Below are positions 1 to 9,549 of a stretch of 64,000 nt of DNA, piece by piece. The position numbers and the translations under genes are program-made. Source of the DNA: Streptomyces profundus (GTDB taxonomy: Bacteria > Actinomycetota > Actinomycetes > Streptomycetales > Streptomycetaceae); assembly GCF_020740535.1 (NCBI RefSeq), contig NZ_CP082362.1, positions 372,001 to 436,000 on the forward strand, written 5' to 3'. Numbering within the stretch: position 1 is the first letter of the stretch; each line of letters begins with the position of its first letter. The notes beneath the pieces are model-generated. The model ran no database searches and was not told where the DNA came from. It saw nothing but the letters and a program-made list of their open reading frames with translations.

Positions 1-824
1 TCGGCGGCGGCGCGGCTGGCGGCCAGCCTGGCGTCCGGGGTGGTGCAGTCCAGCTCCTGGAGGCGGGCCTGGAGAGCGGCGGCGTCCGCGGCCGGGTCCT
101 CGCCCTCGGCGGGCTCCTCCGTCGCTTCGTCGGTGGCCTCGTCGTCGGTGCGGTAGGAGGCCGGCGAGAGACCGCCGGTGTCCCGGTCGGCGCCGGGGAC
201 GCCGAGGCTCTGGTCCTCCTGGCCGTCGCCCGGCTCCTCGGTGGCGTCGTCCGCCGGCTCCTCGGCGGAATCCTCGGCCGGGTCCTCGCCGTCGGTGCCC
301 TCTTCCGAGGGCTCCTCGGTGGGCTCCTCCGCCGGATCCTCGCCCTCGGCGCCCTCCTCGCCCTCCTCGGGCGCCGGCTCCTGCGGCGGCAGGGCGTCGG
401 CGGCCGAGAGCACCGGACGGAAGCCCAACTCGGCCGTGGTACCGACCTGTTCCCTGGCCGCCTCCTCGTCGGTCCCCTTGGGGATGTTGACGATGATGTT
501 CTCGCTGCCCTGGGTCTGGACCTCGGCCTCCTGCACACCGAGACCGTTGACCCGGCGCTCGATGATGGAGACGGCCGTGTTCAGGTTGGTCTCGTTGACC
601 GCGTCCTCGTCACCCGCGTCGGGGCGGGCGGTGAGCGTGATGCTCGTTCCGCCGGCGAGGTCGATGCCGAGCCGTGGCGTGGTGTGCCCCGACACGAACA
701 TGCCTCCGGTGAGCACGACCACGATCAGCAGGATCAACGCCAGGGCCAGGCCCGGCCTGCCCTGGCCCCGGGACCTCAGATCCCGCTTCCGTGAGGGCCC
801 AAGGCCCTTCTTCGGTGTCGCCAC
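1..824 (-). CDS. secD: Protein translocase subunit SecD (N-terminal part, runs off the left edge)
   Basis: SecD is an RND-family membrane protein that works with SecF to help complete Sec-dependent export. About 274 codons of the N-terminal part are present; the rest lies outside the window. The GTG start at 824 gives a basic N-terminus (ATPKKGLGPSRKRDLRS), a membrane segment near residues 26-43, and then the family motif LGIDLAGGTSITL and a first extracellular domain with EAEVQTQGSENIIVNIP. After about residue 110 there is a long acidic Glu/Pro/Ala insert with repeated EEP and AEDP units, which is common in actinomycete SecD but low in complexity. yajC lies just upstream on the same strand, the usual order, so co-expression is likely. 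Identity is secure; only the exact start is inferred. Confidence 0.93.
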   Translation of the reverse strand, partial: MATPKKGLGPSRKRDLRSRGQGRPGLALALILLIVVVLTGGMFVSGHTTPRLGIDLAGGTSITLTARPDAGDEDAVNETNLNTAVSIIERRVNGLGVQEAEVQTQGSENIIVNIPKGTDEEAAREQVGTTAELGFRPVLSAADALPPQEPAPEEGEEGAEGEDPAEEPTEEPSEEGTDGEDPAEDSAEEPADDATEEPGDGQEDQSLGVPGADRDTGGLSPASYRTDDEATDEATEEPAEGEDPAADAAALQARLQELDCTTPDARLAASRAAA

Positions 825-915
825 CTTCTCGTCTTCTCTCTGTCCAATGCCCCGCGCACCCGGTGCTCGCGGCAGGGCTCAGGGGAATGACTGACGAACG
901 GCCGAAGCCGTAGCC

Positions 916-1383
916 CTACGCCTTGGAACCGCTCTCGCCCTCGTCGTCACCCCGGTCGCGCCGCTTGGCCGACGTGTCCTCGGCCTCCCGCGCCTCGTCC
1001 TCGCCGTCCTTCTTCTCCAGCTCCACCCGCTCCTCGGCCTCGTCGGCGGTCAGGGCGGAGGCGTCGTCGGGGACCACCACGGACTCGTCGTCCTCGGGCT
1101 CGTCGCCGTCGACGATCCGCTGGTACTCCTCGGCGTCCAGCACCACGGCGATCGCGTTCTTGGCGTAGATGGCCTGCACTCCGGGCGAGACCTCAAGCAG
1201 CACCGTGTCCTCACGCACTTCCTTGACCTCGGCGTACATGCCGCCGATGGTCCGCACGCCGGTGCCGGGCTCGATCGACTCCCGCATCTCCAGCGCTTGA
1301 CGCTGGCGGTTCTTGGCGGAGCGCGTCATCAGGAACATGACGCCGATGAGCAGGATGAAGGGGAAGAGAAACGCGATATCCAC
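916..1383 (-). CDS. yajC: Preprotein translocase accessory subunit YajC
   Basis: YajC is a small single-span membrane protein associated with SecDF. The 155-residue product begins with a hydrophobic helix at about residues 3-20 (IAFLFPFILLIGVMFLMTR) followed by the family stretch SAKNRQRQALEMRESIEPG, TGVRTIGGMYAEVKEV and VLLEVSPGVQAIYAKNAI. The last 60 residues form a strongly acidic tail full of Glu and Asp, as in other streptomycetes. The GTG start at 1383 has an AAAGGAAA ribosome-binding stretch upstream. It sits between ruvB and secD on one strand, the standard actinobacterial ruvCAB-yajC-secDF arrangement. Confidence 0.93.
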   Translation of the reverse strand: MDIAFLFPFILLIGVMFLMTRSAKNRQRQALEMRESIEPGTGVRTIGGMYAEVKEVREDTVLLEVSPGVQAIYAKNAIAVVLDAEEYQRIVDGDEPEDDESVVVPDDASALTADEAEERVELEKKDGEDEAREAEDTSAKRRDRGDDEGESGSKA

Positions 1384-1556
1384 GGCGGGGGAATTTCCTT
1401 TGTTTGGCCGCTCGCGCGGCCTGGCATTCGGGGGTCAGGGCGCCGTCCTAGGGGCGGATGGCATCGGCGGAGTCTAAGCGAGGCTGCGCCAGGGGAACAA
1501 CGTCCTGGATGCTATCGAAGTTCCACGGGGGGTGAACCACGCCTGCTGGGGCGTCA

Positions 1557-2621
1557 TCACGTCCCGAACAGTCCCGGTTGTCCGCCGGGGGGCGCGTCGG
1601 GCGGGGTGAGCCCCAGATGGCGCCAGGCCGCAGGGGTGGCCACCCGGCCCCTGGGGGTGCGGGCGAGCAGCCCCTCCCGCACCAGGAACGGCTCGGCCAC
1701 CTCCTCCACCGTCTCCCGCTCCTCCCCCACGGCGACCGCCAGCGTGGAGAGGCCGACGGGGCCGCCGCCGAACAGCTTGAGCAGCGCCCGCAGCACCGCG
1801 CGGTCCAGCCGGTCGAGGCCGAGGGCATCCACCTCGTAGACCTCAAGGGCGCTGGCCGCGACCTCCCTGGTGACCACTCCGTCCGCCCTGATCTGGGCGT
1901 AGTCCCGCACCCGGCGCAGCAGGCGGTTGGCGATCCGGGGCGTGCCACGGGAGCGCCCGGCGATCTCCCCCGCGCCCTCGGCGGTGACCTCGACGCCCAG
2001 CAGCCCGGCGGAGCGGTGCACCACCCGCTCCAGCTCGGCGGGCTCGTAGAACTCCATGTGCCCGGTGAAGCCGAACCGGTCGCGCAGCGGCGCCGGCAGC
2101 AGCCCCGCCCTGGTGGTGGCCCCGACCAGGGTGAACGGGGGCAGCTCCAACGGGATGGCGGTGGCGCCTGGGCCCTTGCCGACGATCACGTCGACGCGGA
2201 AGTCCTCCATGGCCATGTAGAGCATCTCCTCGGCCGGCCGGGACATGCGGTGGATCTCGTCCAGGAAAAGGACCTCGCCCTCGGCCAACGAGGAGAGGAT
2301 CGCGGCCAGATCGCCCGCGTGCTGGATGGCGGGGCCCGAGGTGATGCGGATCGGCGCCGCCATCTCGGCGGCGATGATCATGGAGAGGGTGGTCTTGCCG
2401 AGCCCGGGGGACCCGGAGAGCAGCACATGGTCCGCCGTGCCGCCCCTGGCCCTGGCGGCACGCAGCACCAGGTCGAGCTGTTCGCGCACCCGCCGCTGCC
2501 CGATGAACTCGCCCAGGTCCTTGGGGCGCAGCGCCGCCTCGACCGCGAGATCCTCGCCGTCGGCCGCCGCGCCGACCAGCCGGTCCACGCCGCCGCCCAC
2601 GCTGTCGTCGTCCGGGCTCAC
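1557..2621 (-). CDS. ruvB: Holliday junction branch-migration motor RuvB
   Basis: RuvB is the hexameric AAA+ ATPase that drives branch migration of RuvA-bound Holliday junctions. The 354-residue protein has the N-terminal signature [12 protein letters not shown], Walker [10 protein letters not shown], Walker [10 protein letters not shown], sensor 1 GATTRAG, the arginine-finger region PLRDRFGF and a C-terminal winged-helix DNA-binding domain ([18 protein letters not shown] onward, ending in the usual TPRGR region). Length matches the family. The GTG start at 2621 follows AGGAGG with 9 nt spacing. It is the third gene of ruvC-ruvA-ruvB, with an 82-nt gap after ruvA. Confidence 0.97.
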   Translation of the reverse strand: MSPDDDSVGGGVDRLVGAAADGEDLAVEAALRPKDLGEFIGQRRVREQLDLVLRAARARGGTADHVLLSGSPGLGKTTLSMIIAAEMAAPIRITSGPAIQHAGDLAAILSSLAEGEVLFLDEIHRMSRPAEEMLYMAMEDFRVDVIVGKGPGATAIPLELPPFTLVGATTRAGLLPAPLRDRFGFTGHMEFYEPAELERVVHRSAGLLGVEVTAEGAGEIAGRSRGTPRIANRLLRRVRDYAQIRADGVVTREVAASALEVYEVDALGLDRLDRAVLRALLKLFGGGPVGLSTLAVAVGEERETVEEVAEPFLVREGLLARTPRGRVATPAAWRHLGLTPPDAPPGGQPGLFGT

Positions 2622-2703
2622 TTCGGCTGTCCTCCTGGGGTCGTACTGGAGTCGTGCTGGAGTCGTGCTCGGCGGTCGGGGCGGTCACACGCGTTCCGTC
2701 GGG

Positions 2704-3339
2704 TCAGCGGGCGCGGTTGAGGGACTGCAGCGCGGCCCGAAGCAGCCCGGCGACGGCTGGCTGACCGCCCTCGGCGAGCGTGGCCTCGGCCTGCGGCGTC
2801 ACGGCCTCGACGGCGCGCTCCGCCTCCCGCGGCTGGTATCCGAGGCCGACGAGGGCGGCGAGCAGCTGGTCGCGCCAGCCGGGCGCGGGACCGCCGCCGG
2901 CGCGCTGCGCCGGGGGCTGGGGCGCGGCGGAGCCCAGGGGGGCGCCCAGCCGGTCCTTCAGCTCCAACAGGAGCTTCTGCGCGCCCTTCTTGCCGATGCC
3001 GGAGACGGCGGTGAGCGCCTTCTCGTCCCCCGTGGCCACGGCGAGGCGCAGCCCGTCGGGGCGGTGCGCGGCCAACATCGCCTGCGCCAGCCTGGGGCCC
3101 ACCCCGCTCGCGGTCTGGAGCAGTTCGAAGACCTGCCGCTCGTCCTCGTCGGCGAAGCCGTAGAGGGTGAGCGAGTCCTCGCGGACCACGAGGGAGGTGG
3201 CCAGCCTGGCCGGCTCGCCGAGCCGCAGCGCGGCCAGCGTGGGGGGCGTGCAGCGCACGGCCAGCCCGACGCCGCCGACCTCCACCACCGCTGTGTCGGG
3301 GGTGAGGGCGGCGACCGGCCCTTGGACGAAGGCGATCAT
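2704..3339 (-). CDS. ruvA: Holliday junction-binding protein RuvA
   Basis: RuvA tetramers bind and flatten four-way DNA junctions and load RuvB. The 211-residue product starts [12 protein letters not shown], has the N-terminal OB fold (residues about 1-62), helix-hairpin-helix motifs ([17 protein letters not shown] and [19 protein letters not shown]) and, after a Pro/Gly-rich linker, the C-terminal domain III ([19 protein letters not shown]) that contacts RuvB. The ATG at 3339 overlaps the ruvC stop in an ATGA junction, which points to translational coupling and fixes the start. Confidence 0.97.
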   Translation of the reverse strand: MIAFVQGPVAALTPDTAVVEVGGVGLAVRCTPPTLAALRLGEPARLATSLVVREDSLTLYGFADEDERQVFELLQTASGVGPRLAQAMLAAHRPDGLRLAVATGDEKALTAVSGIGKKGAQKLLLELKDRLGAPLGSAAPQPPAQRAGGGPAPGWRDQLLAALVGLGYQPREAERAVEAVTPQAEATLAEGGQPAVAGLLRAALQSLNRAR

Positions 3340-3908
3340 GCGGGGGCGCTGCCCTTCGGTGGGGAGTTCGGTGGGGTGACGGCAGGGATGAGCCGGGCGG
3401 CTGCCGCCGACTGGGCGGCGCGCAGGCGCTGTTGGGCCGGGGCGCGCCAGATGTGACAGATCGCCAGCGCGAGCGCGTCGGCCGCGTCCGCCGGCTTGGG
3501 CGGGGCGGCGAGCCGCAGCAGCCGGGTGACCATGGCGCCGACCTGGGCCTTGTCGGCCTGGCCGCTGCCGGTGACGGCGGCCTTGACCTCGCTGGGCGTG
3601 TGCAGCGCGACAGGCAGCCCGCGCCGCGCGGCGCAGAGCATGGCGACCGCGCTGGCCTGCGCGGTGCCCATCACGGTGCGGACGTTGTGCTGGCTGAACA
3701 CCCGCTCCACGGCGACGGATTCCGGCTGGTGCGCGTCCAGCCACTCCTCCATGCCGCGCTCGATCTCCACCAGGCGCAGCGCCGTGTCCGTCTCCGCCGG
3801 GGTGCGGATCACGCCGACCGCCAGCATCCGCAGCGGGCGGCCGGCCACGCCGTCCACCACGCCGATGCCACAGCGGGTCAGCCCCGGGTCAACTCCCAGT
3901 ACCCGCAC
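3336..3908 (-). CDS. ruvC: Crossover junction endodeoxyribonuclease RuvC
   Basis: RuvC cuts Holliday junctions symmetrically. The 190-residue protein starts at GTG 3908 ([20 protein letters not shown]), preceded by AAGGAG at good spacing; longer upstream reading frame has no family similarity. Acidic catalytic residues are in place: Asp in GVDPGL, Glu in [12 protein letters not shown], and the C-terminal pair in [14 protein letters not shown]. The tail after about residue 165 is Ala/Pro-rich and variable. It is the first gene of the ruvCAB set and overlaps ruvA by 4 nt. Confidence 0.96.
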   Translation of the reverse strand: MRVLGVDPGLTRCGIGVVDGVAGRPLRMLAVGVIRTPAETDTALRLVEIERGMEEWLDAHQPESVAVERVFSQHNVRTVMGTAQASAVAMLCAARRGLPVALHTPSEVKAAVTGSGQADKAQVGAMVTRLLRLAAPPKPADAADALALAICHIWRAPAQQRLRAAQSAAAARLIPAVTPPNSPPKGSAPA

Positions 3909-4312
3909 CGGCTCTCCTTGCTCTCGCCCCCCAGGACCGGCCCGTTGACCAGCCGTGGGGCAGGCTACCTGGCGGCACTGACAACGCCGGGCGCGCGGCT
4001 TCCGCCCGGCGTGGCGACGGCCCCCGCGCGGCGCGTGGGGGCCGTCCAAGGAGCCGAGGCGGCCGGTCCTTTGACCCGCCGGCGGTGCGGCGCGCGGCCC
4101 AGGGCCTGCACGACTCCCCCGGACTTCGTCCGGGAGAGGTGCCCCCAGCGGATGGGGGTTCCTCGCCGTGTTACCAGAACCGCCCCGGCATTCCCCCCAC
4201 TTCGTCCGGGGGGACCCTCGGGGCGCCGGGCTGGGGCGTACGAGGGCGATGCGGCTCCGCGGGCCCTTGGGGCCCGGGGAGCCGCGAGCGCACCGGGATC
4301 CGCCGGACGGAC
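3909..4312. repeat. Gene-free stretch with short GC-rich stem-loop repeats
   Basis: No credible gene lies in the 404 nt between yebC and ruvC. The notable content is two short palindromic elements: about 4114-4164 (CCCCCGGACTTCGTCCGGG, then GGTGCCCCC and ATGGGGGTTCC) and about 4190-4226 (CCCCCCACTTCGTCCGGGGGG followed by ACCCTCGGGG). A related element occurs inverted at about 24270-24315. Such stem-loops followed by GGTGCCCCCA are scattered between genes in Streptomyces chromosomes. They may act as REP-like or terminator-like elements after yebC, but that is inference. Confidence 0.5.
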
Positions 4313-5065
4313 CTACGCGTCGACCTTGGCCATCACGTCGTCGGCGACGTCGAAGTTGGCGAAGACGTTCTGCACGTCGTCGCTGTCCTCCAGCGCGTCG
4401 ATGAGGCGGAAGATCTTGCGCGCCCCGTCCTCGTCCAACTCCACCTGCATGGTGGGGACGAAGCTGGCCTCCGCGGAGTCGTAGTCGATGTCCGCCTCCT
4501 GGAGCGCGGTGCGGACCGCGACCAGATCGCCGGCCTCGCTGACCACCTCGAAGGACTCCCCCAGGTCGTTGACCTCCTCGGCGCCCGCCTCAAGCACCGC
4601 GCCCAGCACGTCGTCCTCGGCCAGTTCGGCCTTGGGGACGATCACCACGCCCTTGCGGTGGAAGAGGTAGGAGACCGAGCCCGGGTCGGCCATGGAACCA
4701 CCGTTGCGGGTCATCGCCACGCGGACGTCGGAGGCCGCGCGGTTGCGGTTGTCGGTGAGGCACTCGATCAGCACGGCGACACCGTTGGGGCCGTAGCCCT
4801 CGTACATGATCGTCTGGTAGTCGGCGCCGCCGGCCTCAAGGCCCGCCCCGCGCTTGACCGCGCGGTCGATGTTGTTGTTGGGGACCGAGCTCTTCTTGGC
4901 CTTCTGGATGGCGTCGAAGAGCGTGGGGTTGCCGTCCGGGTCGCCGCCGCCGGTGCGCGCCGCGACCTCGATGTTCTTGATCAGCTTGGCGAACAGCTTG
5001 CCGCGCTTGGCATCGATCACGGCCTTCTTGTGCTTGGTGGTTGCCCACTTGGAGTGGCCGGACAC
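4313..5065 (-). CDS. YebC/TACO1 family regulatory protein
   Basis: The protein belongs to the YebC/PmpR/TACO1 family, members of which have been described as DNA-binding regulators or as translation factors that help ribosomes through difficult stretches; the role here is inferred from family only. The 250-residue product is full length and begins with the hallmark [20 protein letters not shown], followed by [28 protein letters not shown] and [10 protein letters not shown]. It lies between pdxT and ruvC on one strand, as in many actinobacteria. The ATG at 5065 is preceded by GAAGGAGCAGCGCTGTG. Confidence 0.95.
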   Translation of the reverse strand: MSGHSKWATTKHKKAVIDAKRGKLFAKLIKNIEVAARTGGGDPDGNPTLFDAIQKAKKSSVPNNNIDRAVKRGAGLEAGGADYQTIMYEGYGPNGVAVLIECLTDNRNRAASDVRVAMTRNGGSMADPGSVSYLFHRKGVVIVPKAELAEDDVLGAVLEAGAEEVNDLGESFEVVSEAGDLVAVRTALQEADIDYDSAEASFVPTMQVELDEDGARKIFRLIDALEDSDDVQNVFANFDVADDVMAKVDA

Positions 5066-5132
5066 AGCGCTGCTCCTTCGATGTCGCCAACTATTTCCGT
5101 TACGTCGATCGCCCAGCGATCCTACCGGCAGC

Positions 5133-5738
5133 TCAGCGGGCCGCCGCGCGCACCATGGCGAGGAAGAGCGCGTGCACCCGGTGGTCGCCGGTCAGCTCCG
5201 GGTGGAACGCGGTCGCCAGCAGGTTCCCCTGGCGGACGGCCACGCTGTGCCCCTGGTGCTCGGCGATGGACTCGGCGGCGGCCCCGGTTGACTCGACCCA
5301 GGGGGCGCGGATGAAGACGCCCCGCACCGGGCCGCCGGGCACCCCGGCCACCTCGACGGCGGCCTCGAAGGACTCGTTCTGCCGGCCGAAGGCGTTGCGG
5401 CGGATGATCATGTCGATGCCGCCGACCGTCTCCTGTCCGGAGCGCGGGTCCAGGATCTTGTCGGCGAGCATGATCATCCCGGCGCAGGAGCCGTAGACGG
5501 GCAGCCCGTCGGCGACCCGTTCGCGCAGCGGGGCCAGCAGGCCGAAGGCGGTGGCCAGCTTGGAGATGGTGGTGGACTCGCCGCCGGGGATCACCAGACC
5601 CGAGACGGCCGCCAGCTCCTCGGGCCTGCGCACCGGCCGGGGCTCGGCCCCGGCCGCGCGCAGCGCCGACAGATGCTCGCGGACGTCGCCCTGGAGGGCG
5701 AGCACGCCCACCACGGGAGCCGCGTCGTCCGCTGTCAT
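5133..5738 (-). CDS. pdxT: Pyridoxal 5'-phosphate synthase glutaminase subunit PdxT
   Basis: PdxT is the class-I glutaminase that releases ammonia from glutamine and passes it to PdxS for vitamin B6 synthesis. The 201-residue protein shows [14 protein letters not shown], the oxyanion region [10 protein letters not shown], the nucleophile elbow [11 protein letters not shown] (catalytic Cys) and the His/Glu pair in [11 protein letters not shown]. The ATG at 5738 is chosen because family similarity starts there and the codons further upstream run back into pdxS. It sits 13 nt downstream of pdxS, so the two are almost certainly one transcript. Confidence 0.96.
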   Translation of the reverse strand: MTADDAAPVVGVLALQGDVREHLSALRAAGAEPRPVRRPEELAAVSGLVIPGGESTTISKLATAFGLLAPLRERVADGLPVYGSCAGMIMLADKILDPRSGQETVGGIDMIIRRNAFGRQNESFEAAVEVAGVPGGPVRGVFIRAPWVESTGAAAESIAEHQGHSVAVRQGNLLATAFHPELTGDHRVHALFLAMVRAAAR

Positions 5739-5751
5739 GGCCGCCTCCCGC

Positions 5752-6675
5752 TCACCAGCCACGGTTCGCGTAGCGCTCGGCACCCGGCTCGGCGTCCAGG
5801 TTGATGCCGACCATGGCCTCGCCCAGGCCGCGGGAGACATCCGCGATGACCTTGGGGTCGTCGTAGAAGGTGGTGGCCTTGACCACGGCGGCGGCGCGCT
5901 TGGCCGGGTCGCCCGACTTGAAGATGCCGGAGCCGACGAAGACGCCCTCGGCGCCGAGTTGACGCATCAGCGCGGCGTCGGCCGGCGTCGCCACGCCGCC
6001 GGCGGAGAAGAGGACGACCGGCAGCCTGCCGAGATCGGCCACCTCGCGCACCAGCTCGTAGGGGGCGCGCAGCTCCTTGGCCGCGGCGAACAGCTCGTGG
6101 TTGTCGAGCGCGCGCAGCCGGCCGATCTCGCCCCTGATCTGCCGCATGTGGCGGACGGCCTCGACCACGTTGCCGGTGCCGGCCTCGCCCTTGGAGCGGA
6201 TCATGGCGGCGCCCTCGGCGATCCGCCGCAGGGCCTCGCCCAGGTTGGTGGCGCCACAGACGAAGGGGGTGGTGAAGGTCCACTTGTCGGTGTGGTTGAC
6301 CTCGTCGGCCGGGGTGAGCACCTCGGACTCGTCGATGTAGTCCACACCGAGGGCCTGGAGCACCTGCGCCTCGACCAGGTGCCCGATGCGGGACTTGGCC
6401 ATGACCGGGATGGAGACGGCCTCGATGATGCCGTCGATCATGTCCGGGTCGGACATCCGGGCGACCCCGCCGTCCTTGCGGATGTCGGCCGGCACGCGCT
6501 CCAGGGCCATCACGGCCACCGCGCCGGCGTCCTCGGCGATCCTGGCCTGCTCGGGGGTGACCACGTCCATGATCACCCCGCCCTTGAGTTGCTCGGCCAT
6601 GCCGCGCTTGACGCGGGCGGTGCCGGTCTCCGGGTTCGCCGGGGCGGGGCTGGTGTTCTCGGGCGTGCTGGACAC
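5752..6675 (-). CDS. pdxS: Pyridoxal 5'-phosphate synthase lyase subunit PdxS
   Basis: PdxS condenses ribose 5-phosphate, glyceraldehyde 3-phosphate and ammonia into pyridoxal phosphate. The 307-residue TIM-barrel protein has the expected run: [35 protein letters not shown] (catalytic Lys region), [19 protein letters not shown] (second Lys) and [17 protein letters not shown]. Length is normal, with about 20 extra N-terminal residues as in other actinobacteria. It is followed at once by pdxT. Confidence 0.97.
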   Translation of the reverse strand: MSSTPENTSPAPANPETGTARVKRGMAEQLKGGVIMDVVTPEQARIAEDAGAVAVMALERVPADIRKDGGVARMSDPDMIDGIIEAVSIPVMAKSRIGHLVEAQVLQALGVDYIDESEVLTPADEVNHTDKWTFTTPFVCGATNLGEALRRIAEGAAMIRSKGEAGTGNVVEAVRHMRQIRGEIGRLRALDNHELFAAAKELRAPYELVREVADLGRLPVVLFSAGGVATPADAALMRQLGAEGVFVGSGIFKSGDPAKRAAAVVKATTFYDDPKVIADVSRGLGEAMVGINLDAEPGAERYANRGW

Positions 6676-6876
6676 GGATCGACCTCACTCGACGGGGGGC
6701 TACGCGACGGTAATCGTGCGACGCGTCGATGGTGGGACGAGGGTCCCGGCGGACCGCGGGGCCCTTCGGAGCCCCCTCACCACGCCATCGAACGGCTGTC
6801 GCACTCCCCCATTTCACCCGAAGGTGGCCTTCTCCGGAAGGGCCAATCGTCCCTCGGTGGCTCGCACGCTCGTCCC

Positions 6877-7437
6877 TCAGTGGGTCGCGGAACCGTCGCC
6901 CCGCAGCGGCTCCAGCAGGGCGGGGGGCGGTTCGTCGTCCATCTCGAAGGCCAGCGGGAACGGCGCGTGCCCGGCCAGCCGGAGCCAGCGGACGGTGCGG
7001 TGGCGGCGGACGGCGCGGGCGGCCCTGACCGCGTCGTTGTGGAAACGGCGGGCCATCGGGACCCGCCGCACGGCGGCCACCAGCTCCTCGGCGCTGGCCT
7101 CGCCGCCCGGCGCGTCCAACACCGCGCCCACCTGGGCCCGTTCGGCGAAGACCGCGCGCAGCGCCTGGGTCAGCTCGCTCTCCGCGACCTCCCGCTGTTC
7201 GTCCTCGGCGAGACGCGCGGCGTGCGCGGCCTGGTAGAGGACCATCGAGGCGGCGGGGTCGAAGACGCCGGCGGTGGCGAGTTCCTGGGTGATGGAGGCG
7301 CGCCGCAGGAGCTGGGCGTCCAGCGCGGCCCTGGCCGCGTCCATCCTGGCGTGCAGCCGGTCGAGTCGCCCGGCCGTCCAGCTCAGATAGACACCGATCA
7401 GCAGCAGCGCGGCAACGACGGAGATGACAGTGGTCAC
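6877..7437 (-). CDS. LemA-like single-span membrane protein
   Basis: The function is unknown. The 186-residue product starts at GTG 7437 with one hydrophobic helix (about residues 4-20, VISVVAALLLIGVYLSW) followed by TAGRLDRLHARMDAARAALDAQLLRRASITQELA. This is the layout of the LemA family: an N-terminal anchor, then a long helical bundle beginning N-R-L-x-x-L and D-x-Q-L-x-R-R. A short AT-free Pro-rich tail ends in LEPLRGDGSATH. It lies between pimA and pdxS. Homologues are expected at this place in other streptomycetes, from general knowledge of the neighbourhood. Confidence 0.75.
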   Translation of the reverse strand: MTTVISVVAALLLIGVYLSWTAGRLDRLHARMDAARAALDAQLLRRASITQELATAGVFDPAASMVLYQAAHAARLAEDEQREVAESELTQALRAVFAERAQVGAVLDAPGGEASAEELVAAVRRVPMARRFHNDAVRAARAVRRHRTVRWLRLAGHAPFPLAFEMDDEPPPALLEPLRGDGSATH

Positions 7438-7459
7438 GCCCGGTCACCCTACCCGGGGG

Positions 7460-8620
7460 TCAGTCCCTGGCGAAGCCCAGGCGGCCCAGCAGCCCGACCC
7501 GGTCGTCCGGGGCGACCGAACCACGACCGGCGGTGACCGTCTCGTAGACCGCCAGCACATCGGCGCCCACCGTCGACCAGTCGAAGCGCCGCACATGCCG
7601 GCTGCCGCGTTCCCGCAGCTCGGCCCTGCGCTCGGGGGCGCCCAGCAGACGCAGCGCGGCGGCGGCGAGCGCGTCCGCGTCCTCGTTGACGAACAGCTCG
7701 CCCGCCGTGCCGCCGTCCAACACCTGGGCGAACGCGTCCAGATCGCTGGCCAGCACGGGCGCCCCGGCGGAGAGCGCCTCGACCAGGATGATGCCGAAGC
7801 TCTCGCCGCCGGTGTTGGGCGCCACATAGAGGTCGACGCTGCGCAGCAGGCCGGCCTTCTCCTCGTCGGTGATCATGCCGAGGAACTCCACCCGCTCCCG
7901 CAGCTCGGCCGGCAGCGTGGCCACCGCCTCCTTCTCGTCGCCACGGCCGGCGACCAGCAGCCTGGTGGTCGGGCGGGCGGCCAGGATGGCCGGCAGCGCG
8001 CGCATCAGCACGGGCAGGCCCTTGCGCGGCTCGTCGATGCGGCCGATGAAGCCGATGGTGTCGCCCCGCCACTCGGCCCTGGGCTCGGCGTCGGCGAAGA
8101 AGCCCACGTCCACCCCGTTGGGGATGACCACGGCGTCGCCGCCCAGATGCTCGACCAGGGTGCGCCGGGCGTACTCGCTCACCGCGATCCTGGCGCTGAT
8201 CTTCTCCAGCGCCGGCTGGAGCATCGGATAGGCGGCGACCATGGCCCGGGAGCGCGGGTTGGAGGTGTGGAAGGTGGCGACGATCGGGCCGCGCGCCGCC
8301 CAGCAGGTGAGCAGCCCCAGCGAGGGCACCACCGGCTCGTGGATGTGCAGCACGTCGAAGTCGCCGTCGTGGACCCAGCGGCGGACCTTGGACGCCGAGG
8401 TCAGCCCTAGGTTCACCCGGGCGACCGACCCGTTGTACGGGACGGAGACGGCCCGGCCGGCCGAGACCACATAGGGCGGCAGCGGGGTGTCCTCGTCGGC
8501 GGGGGCCAGCACCGAGACGTGGTGGCCCCGTTCGATCAGGTGCTCGGCCAGGTCCCGCACGTGGAACTGGACCCCCCCGGGGACGTCCCAGGAGTAGGGG
8601 CAGACGATGCCGATCCTCAT
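7460..8620 (-). CDS. pimA: GT4 glycosyltransferase, probable phosphatidylinositol alpha-mannosyltransferase
   Basis: PimA-type enzymes transfer mannose from GDP-mannose to phosphatidyl-myo-inositol on the cytoplasmic face of the membrane. The 386-residue GT-B protein starts MRIGIVCPYSWDVPGGVQFH with the N-terminal glycine loop, then HIHEPVVPSLG, and in the C-terminal half IGFIGRIDEPRKGL and the donor-binding ESFGIILVEALSAGAPVLAS motif. Its ATG overlaps the stop of the acyltransferase gene by ATGA, and pgsA is two genes upstream, so the operon context supports a phosphatidylinositol mannoside role over other GT4 activities. Substrate is inferred. Confidence 0.88.
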   Translation of the reverse strand: MRIGIVCPYSWDVPGGVQFHVRDLAEHLIERGHHVSVLAPADEDTPLPPYVVSAGRAVSVPYNGSVARVNLGLTSASKVRRWVHDGDFDVLHIHEPVVPSLGLLTCWAARGPIVATFHTSNPRSRAMVAAYPMLQPALEKISARIAVSEYARRTLVEHLGGDAVVIPNGVDVGFFADAEPRAEWRGDTIGFIGRIDEPRKGLPVLMRALPAILAARPTTRLLVAGRGDEKEAVATLPAELRERVEFLGMITDEEKAGLLRSVDLYVAPNTGGESFGIILVEALSAGAPVLASDLDAFAQVLDGGTAGELFVNEDADALAAAALRLLGAPERRAELRERGSRHVRRFDWSTVGADVLAVYETVTAGRGSVAPDDRVGLLGRLGFARD

Positions 8621-9549
8621 GCCCGGCGCTCCTCGGCTGGGTCGGGTGCGGGGGGCGCCGGCCTCGGGTCCAGATCGGCCGTCCACAGCCTCTGCAACAT
8701 GTGCCAGTCCTGCGGGTGTTCGGCGATGGCGCCGGCGAACCGGTCGGCCAGGGCCTGGGTCAGCGCGGCGGTGCGCTCGGCGCGGGTGCCGTCCGCCGGC
8801 ATGGGCAGCGGCGCCATCACCCGGCCCTTCATCACCGGGGTCTCGTCGTACCAGAGGGACACCGGCAGCAGCGCGGCGCCCGTCTGCTGGGCCAGCAGCG
8901 CGGGGCCAGCCGGCATGGTGGCCGTCTCGCCGAAGAAGGTGACCGGAACGCCGGAGGCCGACAGGTCGCGGTCGGCGACGAGCGCCACCACGCCGCCGGC
9001 GCGCAGCCGCCGAGCGAGCTTGCCGAAGGCGACCCCGCCGTCGTGCGGCACCACCTCCATGCCGAGGCCCTCGCGGTAGGCGATGAAGCGGTCGAACAGC
9101 CGCTCGGGCTTGAGTCGTTCGGCGACCGTGGTGAACGGGGTGCGCAGCTCGGTGACCAGCCAGCTGCCGGCCAGATCCCAGTTGGCCAGGTGCGGCAGGG
9201 CCAACACCACGCCCTTGCCCGCGTCGATGGCGTCCGTGAGGTGGTGCTGGTCGTCGAGGCGCAGCGCGCCGCCGATCCGCCGCTCGCTCCAGACCGGCAG
9301 CCGGAAGGACTCCACCCAGTACCGCAGATAGCTGCGCATCCCGGCCCGGGAGAGCGCGCGCAGCTCGGCCTCGTCGGCTCCGGGCCGCACCCGGGCCAGA
9401 TTGGCCTCCAGCTGCCGCACCCGGGGGCCGCGACGCCGCCAGGCGGAGTCGGCGGCGCGCCGCCCCAGGGCCACGGCGGCCGGCTCGGGCAGGCGCTTGA
9501 CCGCGCTCCAGCCGACTTGGTAGCCGAGGTCGGCGAGACGCTCCCTCAT
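8617..9549 (-). CDS. Lysophospholipid-type acyltransferase (HtrB/PatA-like)
   Basis: The 310-residue protein belongs to the HtrB/lauroyl acyltransferase family; the mycobacterial relative beside pimA acylates the mannose of phosphatidylinositol mannosides. The catalytic H-x4-D is visible in ALPHLANWDLAGS, with downstream family signatures VVALVADRDLSASGVPVTFFG and PAGPALLAQQTGAALLPVS. The ATG at 9549 overlaps the pgsA stop (ATGA) and its own stop overlaps the pimA start, so all three genes are translationally coupled. Acyl-donor and acceptor identity are inferred from context. Confidence 0.88.
   Translation of the reverse strand: MRERLADLGYQVGWSAVKRLPEPAAVALGRRAADSAWRRRGPRVRQLEANLARVRPGADEAELRALSRAGMRSYLRYWVESFRLPVWSERRIGGALRLDDQHHLTDAIDAGKGVVLALPHLANWDLAGSWLVTELRTPFTTVAERLKPERLFDRFIAYREGLGMEVVPHDGGVAFGKLARRLRAGGVVALVADRDLSASGVPVTFFGETATMPAGPALLAQQTGAALLPVSLWYDETPVMKGRVMAPLPMPADGTRAERTAALTQALADRFAGAIAEHPQDWHMLQRLWTADLDPRPAPPAPDPAEERRA

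Noticed and set aside
5551..7536. Long plus-strand open frame opposite pdxT/pdxS (661 codons)
   Set aside because: It is antisense to clear pdxS and pdxT genes, has low-complexity Gly/Asp/Val-rich composition and no motif; GC-rich codon bias makes such shadows common.
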